This document shows positions 1-10,098 of a DNA stretch of 49,439 bases, piece after piece. The notes beneath the pieces were generated by a model that was not told the origin of the DNA, ran no database searches, and saw only the letters and a program-made list of their open reading frames with translations. The stretch is from an uncultured Candidatus Marinamargulisbacteria bacterium. Its GTDB lineage: Bacteria > Margulisbacteria > Marinamargulisbacteria > UBA817 > CACECR01. Numbering within the stretch: the stretch's first letter is position 1; every line of letters begins with the position of its first letter. The position numbers and the translations under genes are program-made. Where the stretch lies: positions 1-49,439 of the forward strand of contig CACECR010000004.1 in assembly GCA_902558105.1 (NCBI GenBank), read 5' to 3'.

Positions 1-395
1 TGTAGACGCTTTTGGTAAATATTTTTGACAGGGATATTGAGTGCTTTATTAATACTTAATAAATCGGTTTCACTAACACCAGTTTGGGGCCTTTTAATTA
101 ACTGTCTTGCTTTAAGTGATTTGAAAGAGGAGTTATAAAGTGGAAGATTACTAATGATATTTTTTGCTGACTTTCCACATTTTTCAGTTAAGTCTTCGCA
201 GGCTGTTTGGATACATTGTTTGAGTTCATTTTTATTAACAATACATCCGTTTAGTACACCCAACGTTTTGGTTATACTGGTTCCATGTACGAGTAGCTCG
301 TTATTAGGAACGAGCTCTAGAAGTGTTAATTTTGTGATGCTCGACCCGATATCGAGACCATAAAATATATTTTGATTAGTCAGTTTTTTCCCCAA
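1..395 (-). CDS. ftsA: Cell division protein FtsA-like, N-terminal part (truncated by window start)
   Basis: Reverse-strand reading from a likely TTG start gives LGKKLTNQNIFYGLDIGSSITKLTLLELVPNNELLVHG..., an actin-like phosphate-1 motif; lies downstream of ftsQ in a dcw-type cluster. Confidence 0.7.
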   Translation of the reverse strand, partial: MGKKLTNQNIFYGLDIGSSITKLTLLELVPNNELLVHGTSITKTLGVLNGCIVNKNELKQCIQTACEDLTEKCGKSAKNIISNLPLYNSSFKSLKARQLIKRPQTGVSETDLLSINKALNIPVKNIYQKRL

Positions 396-446
396 GTCTT
401 ACAACTTATTTATAAGTGTATCATAATTTACCTAAAGTCGTTAATA

Positions 447-1172
447 TTACTCAGGGGTATAATTTACCACAACCTTTTCAGGATCTCGTAAATCGATGTA
501 TTGAATTTTGCTTAATGCAACCGTGTTGATTTTTAAAAATCTATTTAGTTGAACAAATTTTTCTTTAATTAGTTGGAGTTTTCCTAGTTTTATTTCTACT
601 TCATCATTGTATAGTAATGATAGTTCGTTTATTGGATTGAATTGGTATTGAACGGGAACATTTTGTTTGAATGATTCGATTTCTCGTCTTGTTTTTTGAA
701 TATTTTGGACTAGTTTTTTATCTAGCGATTTATTATTAAATGTCTGGCTACTAACTCCTTTGACTATGATGAGGTCTTCTAAATTTTGAATATGGTAATT
801 TTGGTGCAAGGTGTTTAAAAGTGTGCCATCTGACGCCACAATAATATCTTGATTGCTCTGAATAAAAATGGCCCACTCTGGTTTTTCTTCGATATGAATT
901 TCAACTGTATTTGGCCATTTAACTTTAAACGTTATAGTGTTTATTTGAGGAAAGTTTTGAGTGAGTGTTTTTCTTATATTACTGCTAAACAGTAGTGATA
1001 ATAAATGCTTTTTTTTGAGCGGAGACGCGATGCGTTCAATGGCCTCATTAGGGACATAATTATTATTTTTAATCTTTAATTCTGTTATTTTTAATTGGTC
1101 TGAACCAAATACGATATAACATGTGGTGATCATCCATAAAAATAGTGTAAATGAGACTAACAAACGTTTCAT
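447..1172 (-). CDS. ftsQ: Cell division protein FtsQ/DivIB (POTRA domain)
   Basis: N-terminal TM, then LKITELKIKNNNYVPNEAIERIASP... and FKVKWPNTVEIHIEEKPEWAIF typical of FtsQ; lies between ddl and ftsA. Confidence 0.8.
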   Translation of the reverse strand: MKRLLVSFTLFLWMITTCYIVFGSDQLKITELKIKNNNYVPNEAIERIASPLKKKHLLSLLFSSNIRKTLTQNFPQINTITFKVKWPNTVEIHIEEKPEWAIFIQSNQDIIVASDGTLLNTLHQNYHIQNLEDLIIVKGVSSQTFNNKSLDKKLVQNIQKTRREIESFKQNVPVQYQFNPINELSLLYNDEVEIKLGKLQLIKEKFVQLNRFLKINTVALSKIQYIDLRDPEKVVVNYTPE

Positions 1173-2068
1173 AATGCGCTAAATAGAATATGCTCGATTA
1201 ATTCATCAAAGGAGATTCCATGAGCTTTGGCTTGTGCAGGTAGGTCCGATAAATCGGTTAATCCTGGAATGGTGTTAAGTTCTAAAACTGTTAACTCACT
1301 TTTCTTACTTACAATCATATCGGTTCGTGAAAATCCACGACATCCAATTGCTTGGTGTAATTTAATGGCCATATCTTTGGCGAGTTGTTCGGTTTTATTA
1401 TCTAATCGAGCTGGAATAATAAATTCAGTCATTCCTTCTGTGTACTTGGCATCGTAATCATAAAATGTGTTTTTAGGTACTAATTCTAGTATTGGAAATG
1501 CCGTATCTTTTGCATTTAGTGCGACAACACCCACCGTAATTTGTTGTCCTTCAATCAAGGATTCCATAAAGTAATTTTCCGGGTCGTTTGTTTCGTTTAG
1601 CCACTGGTTATAGTCTGCTTCTGTATAAATAAAATGAACGCCAATACTAGATCCGGCGGCAATGGGTTTGATAACGACGGGTAAATCTAGGTTGAGTCGT
1701 AAGGCGTGGCTAAAGTCGGCTGTTGGAATCTGGTGTTGTGACATGATGGCTTTGCAGGTTAATTTGTTCATAGCCAATAAGGATGGTATACATGTGGATC
1801 CAGTGTATGGAATCTCAAGTTTGTCTAAGTGACTTTGGATCGTACCGTCTTCTCCAAATGTTCCATGCAGTGCAATAAAGGCGATATCTGTGGTGTCTTT
1901 GTCAATACGGTCAGTTTTTGGGTCCAATAGTTTGGCTTTATAACCCATTTTTCGCAAGCTTTCATAGACATTTTTTCCGGATCGTTGAGACACTTCTCGT
2001 TCGTCAGATACTCCACCAGCTAAAACGGAAATGTTGAGTGATTTTAATTGATCTTTAGTATAAATCAT
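1169..2068 (-). CDS. ddl: D-alanine--D-alanine ligase
   Basis: VLAGGVSDEREVSQRSG, IALHGTFGEDGTIQSHLDKLEIPYTGS, LELNTIPGLTDLSDLPAQAKAHGISFDELI. Confidence 0.95.
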   Translation of the reverse strand: MIYTKDQLKSLNISVLAGGVSDEREVSQRSGKNVYESLRKMGYKAKLLDPKTDRIDKDTTDIAFIALHGTFGEDGTIQSHLDKLEIPYTGSTCIPSLLAMNKLTCKAIMSQHQIPTADFSHALRLNLDLPVVIKPIAAGSSIGVHFIYTEADYNQWLNETNDPENYFMESLIEGQQITVGVVALNAKDTAFPILELVPKNTFYDYDAKYTEGMTEFIIPARLDNKTEQLAKDMAIKLHQAIGCRGFSRTDMIVSKKSELTVLELNTIPGLTDLSDLPAQAKAHGISFDELIEHILFSAL

Positions 2069-2925
2069 GTTGCTATCATTAAGTCTACTTCTGGTTCTAA
2101 ATGTATATTATTTTGTTTAGATACTTCTTTTTGAATCGTTTGGATTGCGTTTATGGCATTTGCATAGCTAGCATTGTTTGTATTTTCTAAAAAGTTAGCA
2201 TGCTTTGAAGATACTGTTATATTATCAAACTGTTTACCTTTTAAACCAGCACTTTCAATTAACTCAGCAGCGTATTTGGTTTTAGGGTTTTTGAAAATAC
2301 TTCCAAATGTTGCTTCACGTAATGGTTGCTTTTGTAGTCTTTGTGTTATGGCATCTTTAATTTCTTTTTCAACAAGGGCTTTTCTTGATTTTGTTAGCTT
2401 TAATGTACAGGATAGTACAATCCAGTCTTCTTTCTTTATGGTACTCGATCGATACGAAAATTGACATTCTGAATTTGATATTCTTTGAATCTCACCTGAT
2501 GGTGTCATTACCATAATATCAGTAATTAACTGGCTGATCTCTTTTCCCCAGCAACCAAAATTCATTGTTACCATTCCTCCAATTGAAGCTGGCACACCTG
2601 CACAAAACTCAAGGCCACTAAGTTCATATTGCTTGCAAAGTGTCATTAATTTGTTAACACTTGTACTGGCAGAGACAGTTAAGTATTGATTAGATACTCT
2701 GGGCTCTAGGAGTTTAGGAGATAATTTGATGATTGCGTCGTAATGATGGTTTGGATTTATTAGGGTGTTGGATCCTTTTCCTAAAACAAAAATGGACGCG
2801 TAATGTTGTCTAATATAACGAAGTTCTTCGAGTGAGTGAATCGTGATAAGCTCGTTTAATTGGCCGCTTAATTTAAAACTACAAAGGTTGCTGAGTGCTG
2901 GGTTTAGTGTCTTTTCTAAATTCAT
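2065..2925 (-). CDS. murB: UDP-N-acetylenolpyruvoylglucosamine reductase
   Basis: LGKGSNTLI, GLEFCAGVPASIGGMVTMNFGCWG, SYRSSTIK, ATFGSIFKNP, AAELIESAGLKG. Confidence 0.95.
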   Translation of the reverse strand: MNLEKTLNPALSNLCSFKLSGQLNELITIHSLEELRYIRQHYASIFVLGKGSNTLINPNHHYDAIIKLSPKLLEPRVSNQYLTVSASTSVNKLMTLCKQYELSGLEFCAGVPASIGGMVTMNFGCWGKEISQLITDIMVMTPSGEIQRISNSECQFSYRSSTIKKEDWIVLSCTLKLTKSRKALVEKEIKDAITQRLQKQPLREATFGSIFKNPKTKYAAELIESAGLKGKQFDNITVSSKHANFLENTNNASYANAINAIQTIQKEVSKQNNIHLEPEVDLMIAT

Positions 2926-4295
2926 TTTAATTTTTGAGAAATTTTGGGCAGTATTGAACTAATATTTCCTGCGCCCATTGTAATAATGACATCATTTTGG
3001 GTAGTTTGACCATGAATAAAAGTGGGAATCGCATCTTTGTCTGGGATGTAGTAGGCGTCCTTACCTTTTTCTTTTAATCGGATGACAATATCATTGGCAC
3101 TGATACTATGATCGTTCGATTCGTTTGCTGCAAAAATATCGGTAATGATAATGGTGTCCGCATTTTGAAAGCTATCAGAGAATTCATTTAAAAATTGTTT
3201 GGTTCTTGAAAATCTATGAGGTTGAAACACACAAATGATACTTTTTTGTAGACTCGCTTTTGCGCTTTCAAGTGTTAATTTAATTTCTGTTGGATGATGT
3301 GCATAATCGTCATATAGACTAATGCCATCTATTTCGGAATATTTTTCGAATCGTCTTTGGGTTCCTTTAAATTTTTGCACGCCATTAATTATAGTTTGTT
3401 TGTCAATATTCTCTTTGGTGGCGACAGCGATTCCGGCTAAGGTATTGTAAATATTGTGGTTTCCATGTACTCGTAATTGGATCTCGCCACACTCTTCTTG
3501 ATATATCCAAAGTTTGAATGAGCTTCCTTCGTTTGTGTGTATGATGTCTGTGGCACGAATATCAGAGTTGTGATGGATTGAAAATGTTATTTTTCTGTTT
3601 TCTTCAATCGATGTCAGATACTCTCTCGTGTAAGGATCGTCGTTATTTAAGATGACATAGCCATTTTGTTGGATTGTTTTATCACCAAACTCTCTAAAGT
3701 GTGACATTAAGTTATCTGTTGATCCATAAAAATCCATATGTTCAGGTTCAATATTGGTAATGACCGAAACATTTGGTGATAGTTTTAAGAATGAACCATC
3801 ACTTTCGTCAGATTCGGTAACAAAGTAATCTTTTTGGCCTAAATTCGCATTGGACCCTGTGGTTTTCATTGGTGACCCAGTTAAATACGTTGGATTGAGT
3901 CCTGCTTCAGTTAAGATAGTGGCGATTATGGCTGTGGTAGTTGTTTTTCCATGTGTTCCAGCCACCGAAATTTTTTGTCTGTGTAAATTCATCAGTTCGT
4001 TTAACATTTCGGCTCTCATTAGGCAGGTGAGGCCTTGTTTTTTTGCTTCTATAAGTTCAGGATTGTCGTTTGAAATAGCACTTGAGATGACAATAATCGA
4101 GTTGTTTTTAATATTACTCGCTTCTTGATTGAGGTAAATGGTAGCCCCTAGGTTTGTTAAATAGTTGATGGTTAAACTTTCTTTAATATCGGAACCACTG
4201 ACAGAACAACCTAGTTGAAGTAATAGTTTGGCGATGCCGCTCATGCCACATCCACCAATTCCAATAAAATGATATGTATTTTTTAGTAAATTCAC
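2922..4295 (-). CDS. murC: UDP-N-acetylmuramate--L-alanine ligase (GTG start)
   Basis: FIGIGGCGMSGIAKLLLQLGCSVSGSD, VAGTHGKTTTTAIIA, YDDYAHHPTEI, FQPHRFSRTK. Confidence 0.97.
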   Translation of the reverse strand: MNLLKNTYHFIGIGGCGMSGIAKLLLQLGCSVSGSDIKESLTINYLTNLGATIYLNQEASNIKNNSIIVISSAISNDNPELIEAKKQGLTCLMRAEMLNELMNLHRQKISVAGTHGKTTTTAIIATILTEAGLNPTYLTGSPMKTTGSNANLGQKDYFVTESDESDGSFLKLSPNVSVITNIEPEHMDFYGSTDNLMSHFREFGDKTIQQNGYVILNNDDPYTREYLTSIEENRKITFSIHHNSDIRATDIIHTNEGSSFKLWIYQEECGEIQLRVHGNHNIYNTLAGIAVATKENIDKQTIINGVQKFKGTQRRFEKYSEIDGISLYDDYAHHPTEIKLTLESAKASLQKSIICVFQPHRFSRTKQFLNEFSDSFQNADTIIITDIFAANESNDHSISANDIVIRLKEKGKDAYYIPDKDAIPTFIHGQTTQNDVIITMGAGNISSILPKISQKLK

Positions 4296-4356
4296 TTAGA
4301 GACCTATCTCTTGCACTACTTCTTATTGTTTCAAATTTATTCGGCTTCGTACAGTC

Positions 4357-5025
4357 TTAAATTTTCTTTGTATATTTTTTTTCGATCCATCCTGAAAAGC
4401 CATTTGAGAATGATATTTTTATCCATTTTTTATGATTTTTAATAATTTTTGCTTTAATTCCTTCGTCTAATAATAGTGTATAGTCGATTGTTTCACTGGG
4501 ACTTTCACGAAGTGGCGTTTGGTTTTCTTGAATAACTACATAGTGATCCAGACTTTTGGTCAACTGACTTATTGTTATTACTATTAAGATACTATTAAGT
4601 GTGATTAATACTTTGTGATCTAAAATTGGATTTGTGCTTCGTCTTAAACGCCAGGTACTGAGAATAATGACGATTAAACATAGAATGATCCATTCATCAG
4701 CTGTTAAGATTTTAAAACTTTTATTAAAGAGTGCAAAGAGTGAGTCTTCTGTATTTAAGTTATCAATTACGAAGTCTCTTGCGATTAATAAATTATGCTT
4801 AATATCCAAGTCTCGAGGCTTGAGTGAGTGAGCTTTTTCAAGATGGATGATGGCTTTTCCAATTTGTTTTTGTTTAAGGTAAGCTGTTCCCAAATTGTAA
4901 TGAGCATGACTATTATTGGGGTTCTTGTTTACGGTTTGAATTAGGTTTTCATTCGTATAGTTTTCGTTTGCAAATACTGAAGAAATGAATAATAGATGTA
5001 GTGATAATAATATAATATATTTCAT
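4357..5025 (-). CDS. BatE-like protein: signal peptide, TPR repeats, TM, C-terminal SH3-like domain
   Basis: NPNNSHAHYNLGTAYLKQKQIGKAIIHLEKAHSLKP TPR signature; C-terminal TPLRESPSETIDYTLLLDEGIKAKIIKNHKKWIKISFSNGFSGWI SH3b-like; last gene of the Bat block. Confidence 0.75.
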   Translation of the reverse strand: MKYIILLSLHLLFISSVFANENYTNENLIQTVNKNPNNSHAHYNLGTAYLKQKQIGKAIIHLEKAHSLKPRDLDIKHNLLIARDFVIDNLNTEDSLFALFNKSFKILTADEWIILCLIVIILSTWRLRRSTNPILDHKVLITLNSILIVITISQLTKSLDHYVVIQENQTPLRESPSETIDYTLLLDEGIKAKIIKNHKKWIKISFSNGFSGWIEKKYTKKI

Positions 5026-6716
5026 TAGATCAGCTCCTTTTTAAGAGTTTGTAGCAGAGTGCTTAGTGTTGCTTTTAGATCAACGGATTGTTCAGGTTTT
5101 TGGTTTGTAAATCGGTGTTCATCTACTTGCTTAAGCACGAGAATGATATTTTCGATTGCTTGTGCTGAAAACTCTTTTGATAGCGTCTCTTTCAGTGTTT
5201 GATAGGTTGCACCCACTAGTTGATGATTGGTGCTCGTTTCTAAAAATTCGTAAAGAAGTTTCGCGTAAGCTGTGATGTCATTGTTTTTGGATAATGTTTT
5301 GATGGCTCGTTCGTAGGCAGCTTTAGTCGCAAGTTGTTTTTTATAATTTGGATTCCGTTTTTGACGTATCCAAGATGCTAAGATGACACCCAATTGGCTT
5401 AATTGAAGTGTGCTTAATCCAATAATGAGTAATTTTGGCCATTGTGAGTTAGTAGATACAAGTTTGTAGGGCCTTAATAGTGAGTCTGTGTTGTTTTTTA
5501 TACTTGGGTTACTGTCGCGGATAGTATCTGCGTTATTAGGTAATACATTAAATTGAATAGGAGTTGTTTGTAATGTTTCGTATGTTTGTGTTGAGGGTGA
5601 AAAATAGCTAAATGAGATACTGGGTATGGTAACCAAACCGGCTGTTTCTGATACGATGATGTAATCCAGCAGCCGTTCAACTTCTTTACTCATTGGGTTG
5701 AGGGTTGTTTGTGCGGATGATTTATAAATTGAGAGAGTCTCTGGAGCGTTAATAGTTATGTCATTAATTTGATCTAAATTCCCAGTTCCGGATAAGGTGA
5801 TGCTCAGGGTGTTCGGCGTATTTGCAAGTAGTGTCGATTTTTTAATGGATGCATTGATATTAAAGTCTCCAACGGCATTGTCAAAGTTTTTTGGGGCATT
5901 TTCAGGTAGAATTTGTACATTGATGCTAACGGCTTCAGTTTGTAATGACTGAGTAGGATTAAATGGACCTGTTGAAAAGACAATTCCAGCTGATGGGATC
6001 TCGTAGCTTCCACTCTCAAGGGGTGTAATTTTTTTATTTGTAATTTCGTATGCATAATATCGCTGATTATCTTTAGTAACAATTTGTTCTTTTTTTGGAA
6101 TTTCTAAGTCTTGGACCCATGCTTTTTCGAAACTTGGAAAGGATACATTCATGGTATTCCAGTAATTTCGTTTTCGATAGAGCACTAATTTGTATTGAAT
6201 GGATTCGCCTAAATAAATATTTTCTGTTGAAACTTGAGCCTCGAGTATTACATCGCTGCTAGGCGTTGTTTCAAGGATGGATTGAGTTGTTATTGTATTG
6301 GGTTTGTTTGGAGAGTCGATTGATTTACCTACTGTTAGATATAGTGGATCGGTTAGAACGGGCTCATCGTTTGTTTTGACTTTAATAGCCGGTATACTCA
6401 GATTACCTTCTTTAAGTGGTAATAATTGATACTTGTAAATGTATTTAATTTCAATTTCACCATTGCGATTCGCAAGGGCTTTAGACTCGGATCGAGAGAG
6501 AATTTTAAATGATGAGGAAAGATCCGGTAATTTGACTGACATTTTTTGTTTGGGATCTTTATAAAATAAGTCCACGGTGAGGGTTACTGGAACATTTAGT
6601 GCGGTTTCCGTTGTATTGAGAAACGCATTAATTTGTAACTCGTCATCGTTAGTATTTCCAAATGTTACTGCACTGAAAAGTATGGAGACTAGAAGTATTT
6701 TTACGAAGTTTACCAT
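5025..6716 (-). CDS. batD: BatD-like (oxygen tolerance) protein
   Basis: Signal peptide, repeated beta-rich domains (VDLFYKDPKQKMSVKLPDLSSSFKILSRSES...), C-terminal TM and helical tail; position in Bat operon. Confidence 0.8.
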   Translation of the reverse strand: MVNFVKILLVSILFSAVTFGNTNDDELQINAFLNTTETALNVPVTLTVDLFYKDPKQKMSVKLPDLSSSFKILSRSESKALANRNGEIEIKYIYKYQLLPLKEGNLSIPAIKVKTNDEPVLTDPLYLTVGKSIDSPNKPNTITTQSILETTPSSDVILEAQVSTENIYLGESIQYKLVLYRKRNYWNTMNVSFPSFEKAWVQDLEIPKKEQIVTKDNQRYYAYEITNKKITPLESGSYEIPSAGIVFSTGPFNPTQSLQTEAVSINVQILPENAPKNFDNAVGDFNINASIKKSTLLANTPNTLSITLSGTGNLDQINDITINAPETLSIYKSSAQTTLNPMSKEVERLLDYIIVSETAGLVTIPSISFSYFSPSTQTYETLQTTPIQFNVLPNNADTIRDSNPSIKNNTDSLLRPYKLVSTNSQWPKLLIIGLSTLQLSQLGVILASWIRQKRNPNYKKQLATKAAYERAIKTLSKNNDITAYAKLLYEFLETSTNHQLVGATYQTLKETLSKEFSAQAIENIILVLKQVDEHRFTNQKPEQSVDLKATLSTLLQTLKKELI

Positions 6717-7363
6717 GAGACATCCTTATTAAATTTAGTACTTTGTTTCAGTCGATTGACAAAGTTTTGTCGAGCTTGTTTTTCTTGTTCATTAACGTAA
6801 TGTTCGATGGATTGAGTAGATTTTGTGGATCCATCCGATTCTTGAGTATTAGAGTTTTTGTTTGAAGTAGCTGAGTCTGTATTTTTGTTTTGAGGAGTCT
6901 CGTTAATTTCTTCATTGGAGTTTGAGTTTGAATTATTAGTTGATTGCTCTTTTTCTTTCGCTTGTTTTTCTAGTGCAATTTCAAGGTTTTGACGCGCTTT
7001 TTCAAAATTAGGACTCCGTTTTAGGGCTTTGCTTAGATGTTCAATGGCTAGGTCTAATTTATTATGCTGAAGGGCTGTTGTTCCAAGGTTATAGTGAGTG
7101 GCCGTTTTATATTGTTCTGAGATATTTTGTAAGGCTTGAGAGTAGGCCGATATACTTTTATCGAATTCATTGGCTTTGTTGTAACTGTTCCCAAGGTTGT
7201 AAAGAATTCTACTATCGTTACTTTCTTTTTCTAATGCGTTTAAGAAGTAGCTTTGGGCTTTTTTGGGGTTTTCGTTAATGTTTTTTATGCCTTGGTGATT
7301 CGACCAATATTGGGCTATAAGAGAACTTTGAAAGATTAGAATAGTTATTAATATTTTAATCAT
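6710..7363 (-). CDS. TPR-repeat protein (BatC-like) with Asn/Ser-rich linker
   Basis: TPR units SRILYNLGNSYNKANEFDKSISAYSQAL and ATHYNLGTTALQHNKLDLAIEHLSKALKRSPNFEKA; low-complexity NNSNSNSNEEIN... Confidence 0.75.
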   Translation of the reverse strand: MIKILITILIFQSSLIAQYWSNHQGIKNINENPKKAQSYFLNALEKESNDSRILYNLGNSYNKANEFDKSISAYSQALQNISEQYKTATHYNLGTTALQHNKLDLAIEHLSKALKRSPNFEKARQNLEIALEKQAKEKEQSTNNSNSNSNEEINETPQNKNTDSATSNKNSNTQESDGSTKSTQSIEHYVNEQEKQARQNFVNRLKQSTKFNKDVSW

Positions 7364-8354
7364 TTGAATTCCTCAGTCTTGGATGTTTTTTCGTAAATTG
7401 ATTGCGAAGTGTTAGTATAAGTAATATGGTTGCGATGATAACGAGTGTGTGATATCTTGGCACTTGGTTTTGACGTTGTTTTTCTTTGAAATCGTTTTGC
7501 TCATAGTTTTTAATGAGTTTATATACCTTTGATGAGACAAGTTGTTCGTCGCTAGATTCAAGAAAAGTTCCATTACTTTCCTTACTGAGTGTTTCTAGTG
7601 ATTTTGGATTGAATTTGCTAATTACAATTTGGTTGTTAGTGTCTTTTAAAAATACTTGGCTGTTATTTTTTTGGATTGGAATCGGACTTCCTTTTGTCGT
7701 TCCAATTCCAATAGTAATTATTTTTAAATTATTTTTTTTGGCGAGTTTAACACTGTCATCAATAGATTCATTGCTGAGTTCTCCATCACTTAATATAATT
7801 AATACACGCTCATTTTTTGCACTTTCTCTCAATAAATAACTACTTTTAATCATTAAGTCGCTAAAACCAGTTCCACTTGAGCTGTTAAAGCCTGGATCTA
7901 ACTCATCTAAAAATAAGCTAACAATAGAATGGTCAGTGGTTAAGGGAACATGAGTAAATGCTGTTTCGGTAAACCCTATTAATGCCACACGATGTGCGGT
8001 TAACTTCTGAAGTAATAATTGAACTTCTTGTTTAGCTCGACTGAGTCTATTGGGTTGGGTGTCTGTTGCTAACATACTTGTTGATAAATCTAGTGCAATG
8101 ACGATGTCCATCGATGATTTATAAGTATGTGTCCACTTTTGTCCATATTGAGGTTGTGTTTTGGCTAAAATGAGTGCAAGAATTACAAAAATTACGAGTA
8201 TGAGTTCTTTTTTATAAGAGTTTAGTGTAAACGTTGTATGTGAATAAAAAAGACTCATTTTTTTATGTTTTAACTTTGTCCCAAACCAAAAAATTCCACT
8301 TACTATGGGGAGTAGGATTAGCCATTGTAATTGAGTTGGGTCAGCGATTATCAT
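7356..8354 (-). CDS. batB: BatB-like vWA-domain membrane protein (ORF opens to 8408; likely start is the TAATG-coupled ATG at 8354)
   Basis: MIDAS motif IALDLSTSM; N- and C-terminal TM segments; ATG overlaps batA stop (TAATG). Confidence 0.85.
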   Translation of the reverse strand: MIIADPTQLQWLILLPIVSGIFWFGTKLKHKKMSLFYSHTTFTLNSYKKELILVIFVILALILAKTQPQYGQKWTHTYKSSMDIVIALDLSTSMLATDTQPNRLSRAKQEVQLLLQKLTAHRVALIGFTETAFTHVPLTTDHSIVSLFLDELDPGFNSSSGTGFSDLMIKSSYLLRESAKNERVLIILSDGELSNESIDDSVKLAKKNNLKIITIGIGTTKGSPIPIQKNNSQVFLKDTNNQIVISKFNPKSLETLSKESNGTFLESSDEQLVSSKVYKLIKNYEQNDFKEKQRQNQVPRYHTLVIIATILLILTLRNQFTKKHPRLRNSND

Positions 8355-9274
8355 TAGGGAATCCTCACAATTACTAAATGGGTTAAAATGAGTTCTAATA
8401 ATAAGCAAAGTATCGCAACTGTAAGTATATAGGGATAGAGCTCAGTTGTATTAAAGCGATGTGTTTGCTTAATTTCATGTCGTTCCAGTTGATCAATTTC
8501 TTTATAAATTTCTTCAAGAGCTTTTGTGTTCTTGGCTTCATAAAATACGCCGTTGGTGTTAGAGGCGATAGCTTGTAGTAAGTCGGCATTGTAGTCCTTG
8601 TTTTTTCCAACACCAATGGTGTAGAGTTTGATATTTTTTTCTTTTGCAAGGGATGTCGCGGTGATCGGGTCGATATTTCCAGCATTATTTAGACCATCTG
8701 TTAGAAGAATCGCGATATTGCTTTGCTTAGGGTCATTCAGTCTATTAATGGCGGTAGCTATTGCCAATCCGATCGCTGTTCCGTAGGGGTTTACGGTTCC
8801 AATAGTAAATCGTGATACAAAGGTATCTAAAAGCGAAAGATCGGTGGTTAGCGGGCAGCTTGTGTACGCATCTTGTCCAAAGACGACGAGACCTAATTGA
8901 TCGTTACTACGTTTTTTTATGAATTGGCGCATGGTTTTTTTTGCGGCTTCAAGTCGGTTGGGCAAAAGATCTTGCTCTAACATAGATTGTGAAAGATCTA
9001 AAATCATCATAATATTGATGCCTTGTTTGTAATTATGCTGCTTACTATCAATTTTTTGAGGTTGACTTATCGCTAATAGACATAAACATATACAGAGAGT
9101 TCGTAAGATTATTGGACTATTTATTAGCCATTTGTGGCTCTTTTTTTCTAGTTTTTTGAGCTGAGATGTATTTGGAAGTAGTATACTAGCTTGATGCCTA
9201 GATTGGGTTAATTTGAGTATCCAAAAAATCAGTAGTGGAATAAAGATTAGTGCTAGAGGGTAGACGATAATCAT
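8354..9274 (-). CDS. batA: BatA-like vWA-domain membrane protein
   Basis: MIDAS MILDLSQSM, LVVFGQDAYTSCPLTTD, ILLTDGLNNAGNIDP; TM helices at both ends. Confidence 0.87.
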   Translation of the reverse strand: MIIVYPLALIFIPLLIFWILKLTQSRHQASILLPNTSQLKKLEKKSHKWLINSPIILRTLCICLCLLAISQPQKIDSKQHNYKQGINIMMILDLSQSMLEQDLLPNRLEAAKKTMRQFIKKRSNDQLGLVVFGQDAYTSCPLTTDLSLLDTFVSRFTIGTVNPYGTAIGLAIATAINRLNDPKQSNIAILLTDGLNNAGNIDPITATSLAKEKNIKLYTIGVGKNKDYNADLLQAIASNTNGVFYEAKNTKALEEIYKEIDQLERHEIKQTHRFNTTELYPYILTVAILCLLLELILTHLVIVRIP

Positions 9275-10098
9275 GTGGTTGTTCTCCGTCTATTTTCTTC
9301 ACTATTAAGCTGATTGATAAATGGAATCACGGTGTCGTTTGCATACTCATGATTAATCTCGTTGAGGGTATAAAACTTGATGGTATCGCAGTAATTAAAT
9401 ATGGATCTAAACCGTTTAAGTTCTTCTTTGTTGTAACTAGATTTCATTAAGATATTGAGTAACTCAGTGCTCGTTAATTCGGCTGTATTAGTTTCAAGGG
9501 TAACCGTTAAATAGTCTTTTAAGATTTTTGAAATACCCACAAAGTAGTCGTCACTATTTTCTTCAGAAAATCGGAGTTGTTTTAATCGTTTGATGGCAAG
9601 TTCGCTAGGATTAATTACTTGTTTTTGATATTGATTAGTATAAATTACTTTTTTCTTTTTACGCTTTAGAAGTAAGTAATAGATTAAACCCAAACTAGAT
9701 ATGATGACTAAGGTCATTAGTGTCCATTGTAGCCAAGGTTTTGGTAATTTAATTTCATTTAAAATCGGACTAATCTCGTTAGATGAAGAGTGTCTTACAA
9801 CGGAAATAGGAATGGATGGAACTGTCGTGTTATAAATATTTAGGGTGGGGATTAATTGCTCACCCAGTTGATAGCTGCGGATAGTGAGTACACGTCGTGT
9901 GCTTTCTTTTGAGTCTGATGTGATTTCAAATGGAGCTAAATTGGGTAATTGTAGTTGATTTACATTAGGGCCATTTATGGTGAGGGTGATGGGTTCGCCT
10001 AATCTCGTTATAGTTGGTGTGGCCGTTGCATTGATGTCATTTGCGTAATATAGGGCACTTTGTATTAAAAAAAGTATAAGAATAAATTTTTTTTTCAT
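9271..10098 (-). CDS. Small BatD/DUF4381-like membrane protein
   Basis: Signal peptide, short beta-domain (ITRLGEPITLTINGPNVNQLQLPNL), one TM then cytoplasmic helical tail; located between DUF58 and batA. Confidence 0.6.
   Translation of the reverse strand: MKKKFILILFLIQSALYYANDINATATPTITRLGEPITLTINGPNVNQLQLPNLAPFEITSDSKESTRRVLTIRSYQLGEQLIPTLNIYNTTVPSIPISVVRHSSSNEISPILNEIKLPKPWLQWTLMTLVIISSLGLIYYLLLKRKKKKVIYTNQYQKQVINPSELAIKRLKQLRFSEENSDDYFVGISKILKDYLTVTLETNTAELTSTELLNILMKSSYNKEELKRFRSIFNYCDTIKFYTLNEINHEYANDTVIPFINQLNSEENRRRTTT

Noticed and set aside
154-363. 69-aa + strand ORF
   Set aside because: Antisense to the ftsA coding sequence; no own signals.
4298-4311. AGAGA-CCTA-TCTCT inverted repeat near the murC start
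   Set aside because: Only 5-bp arms; insufficient to claim a regulatory hairpin.
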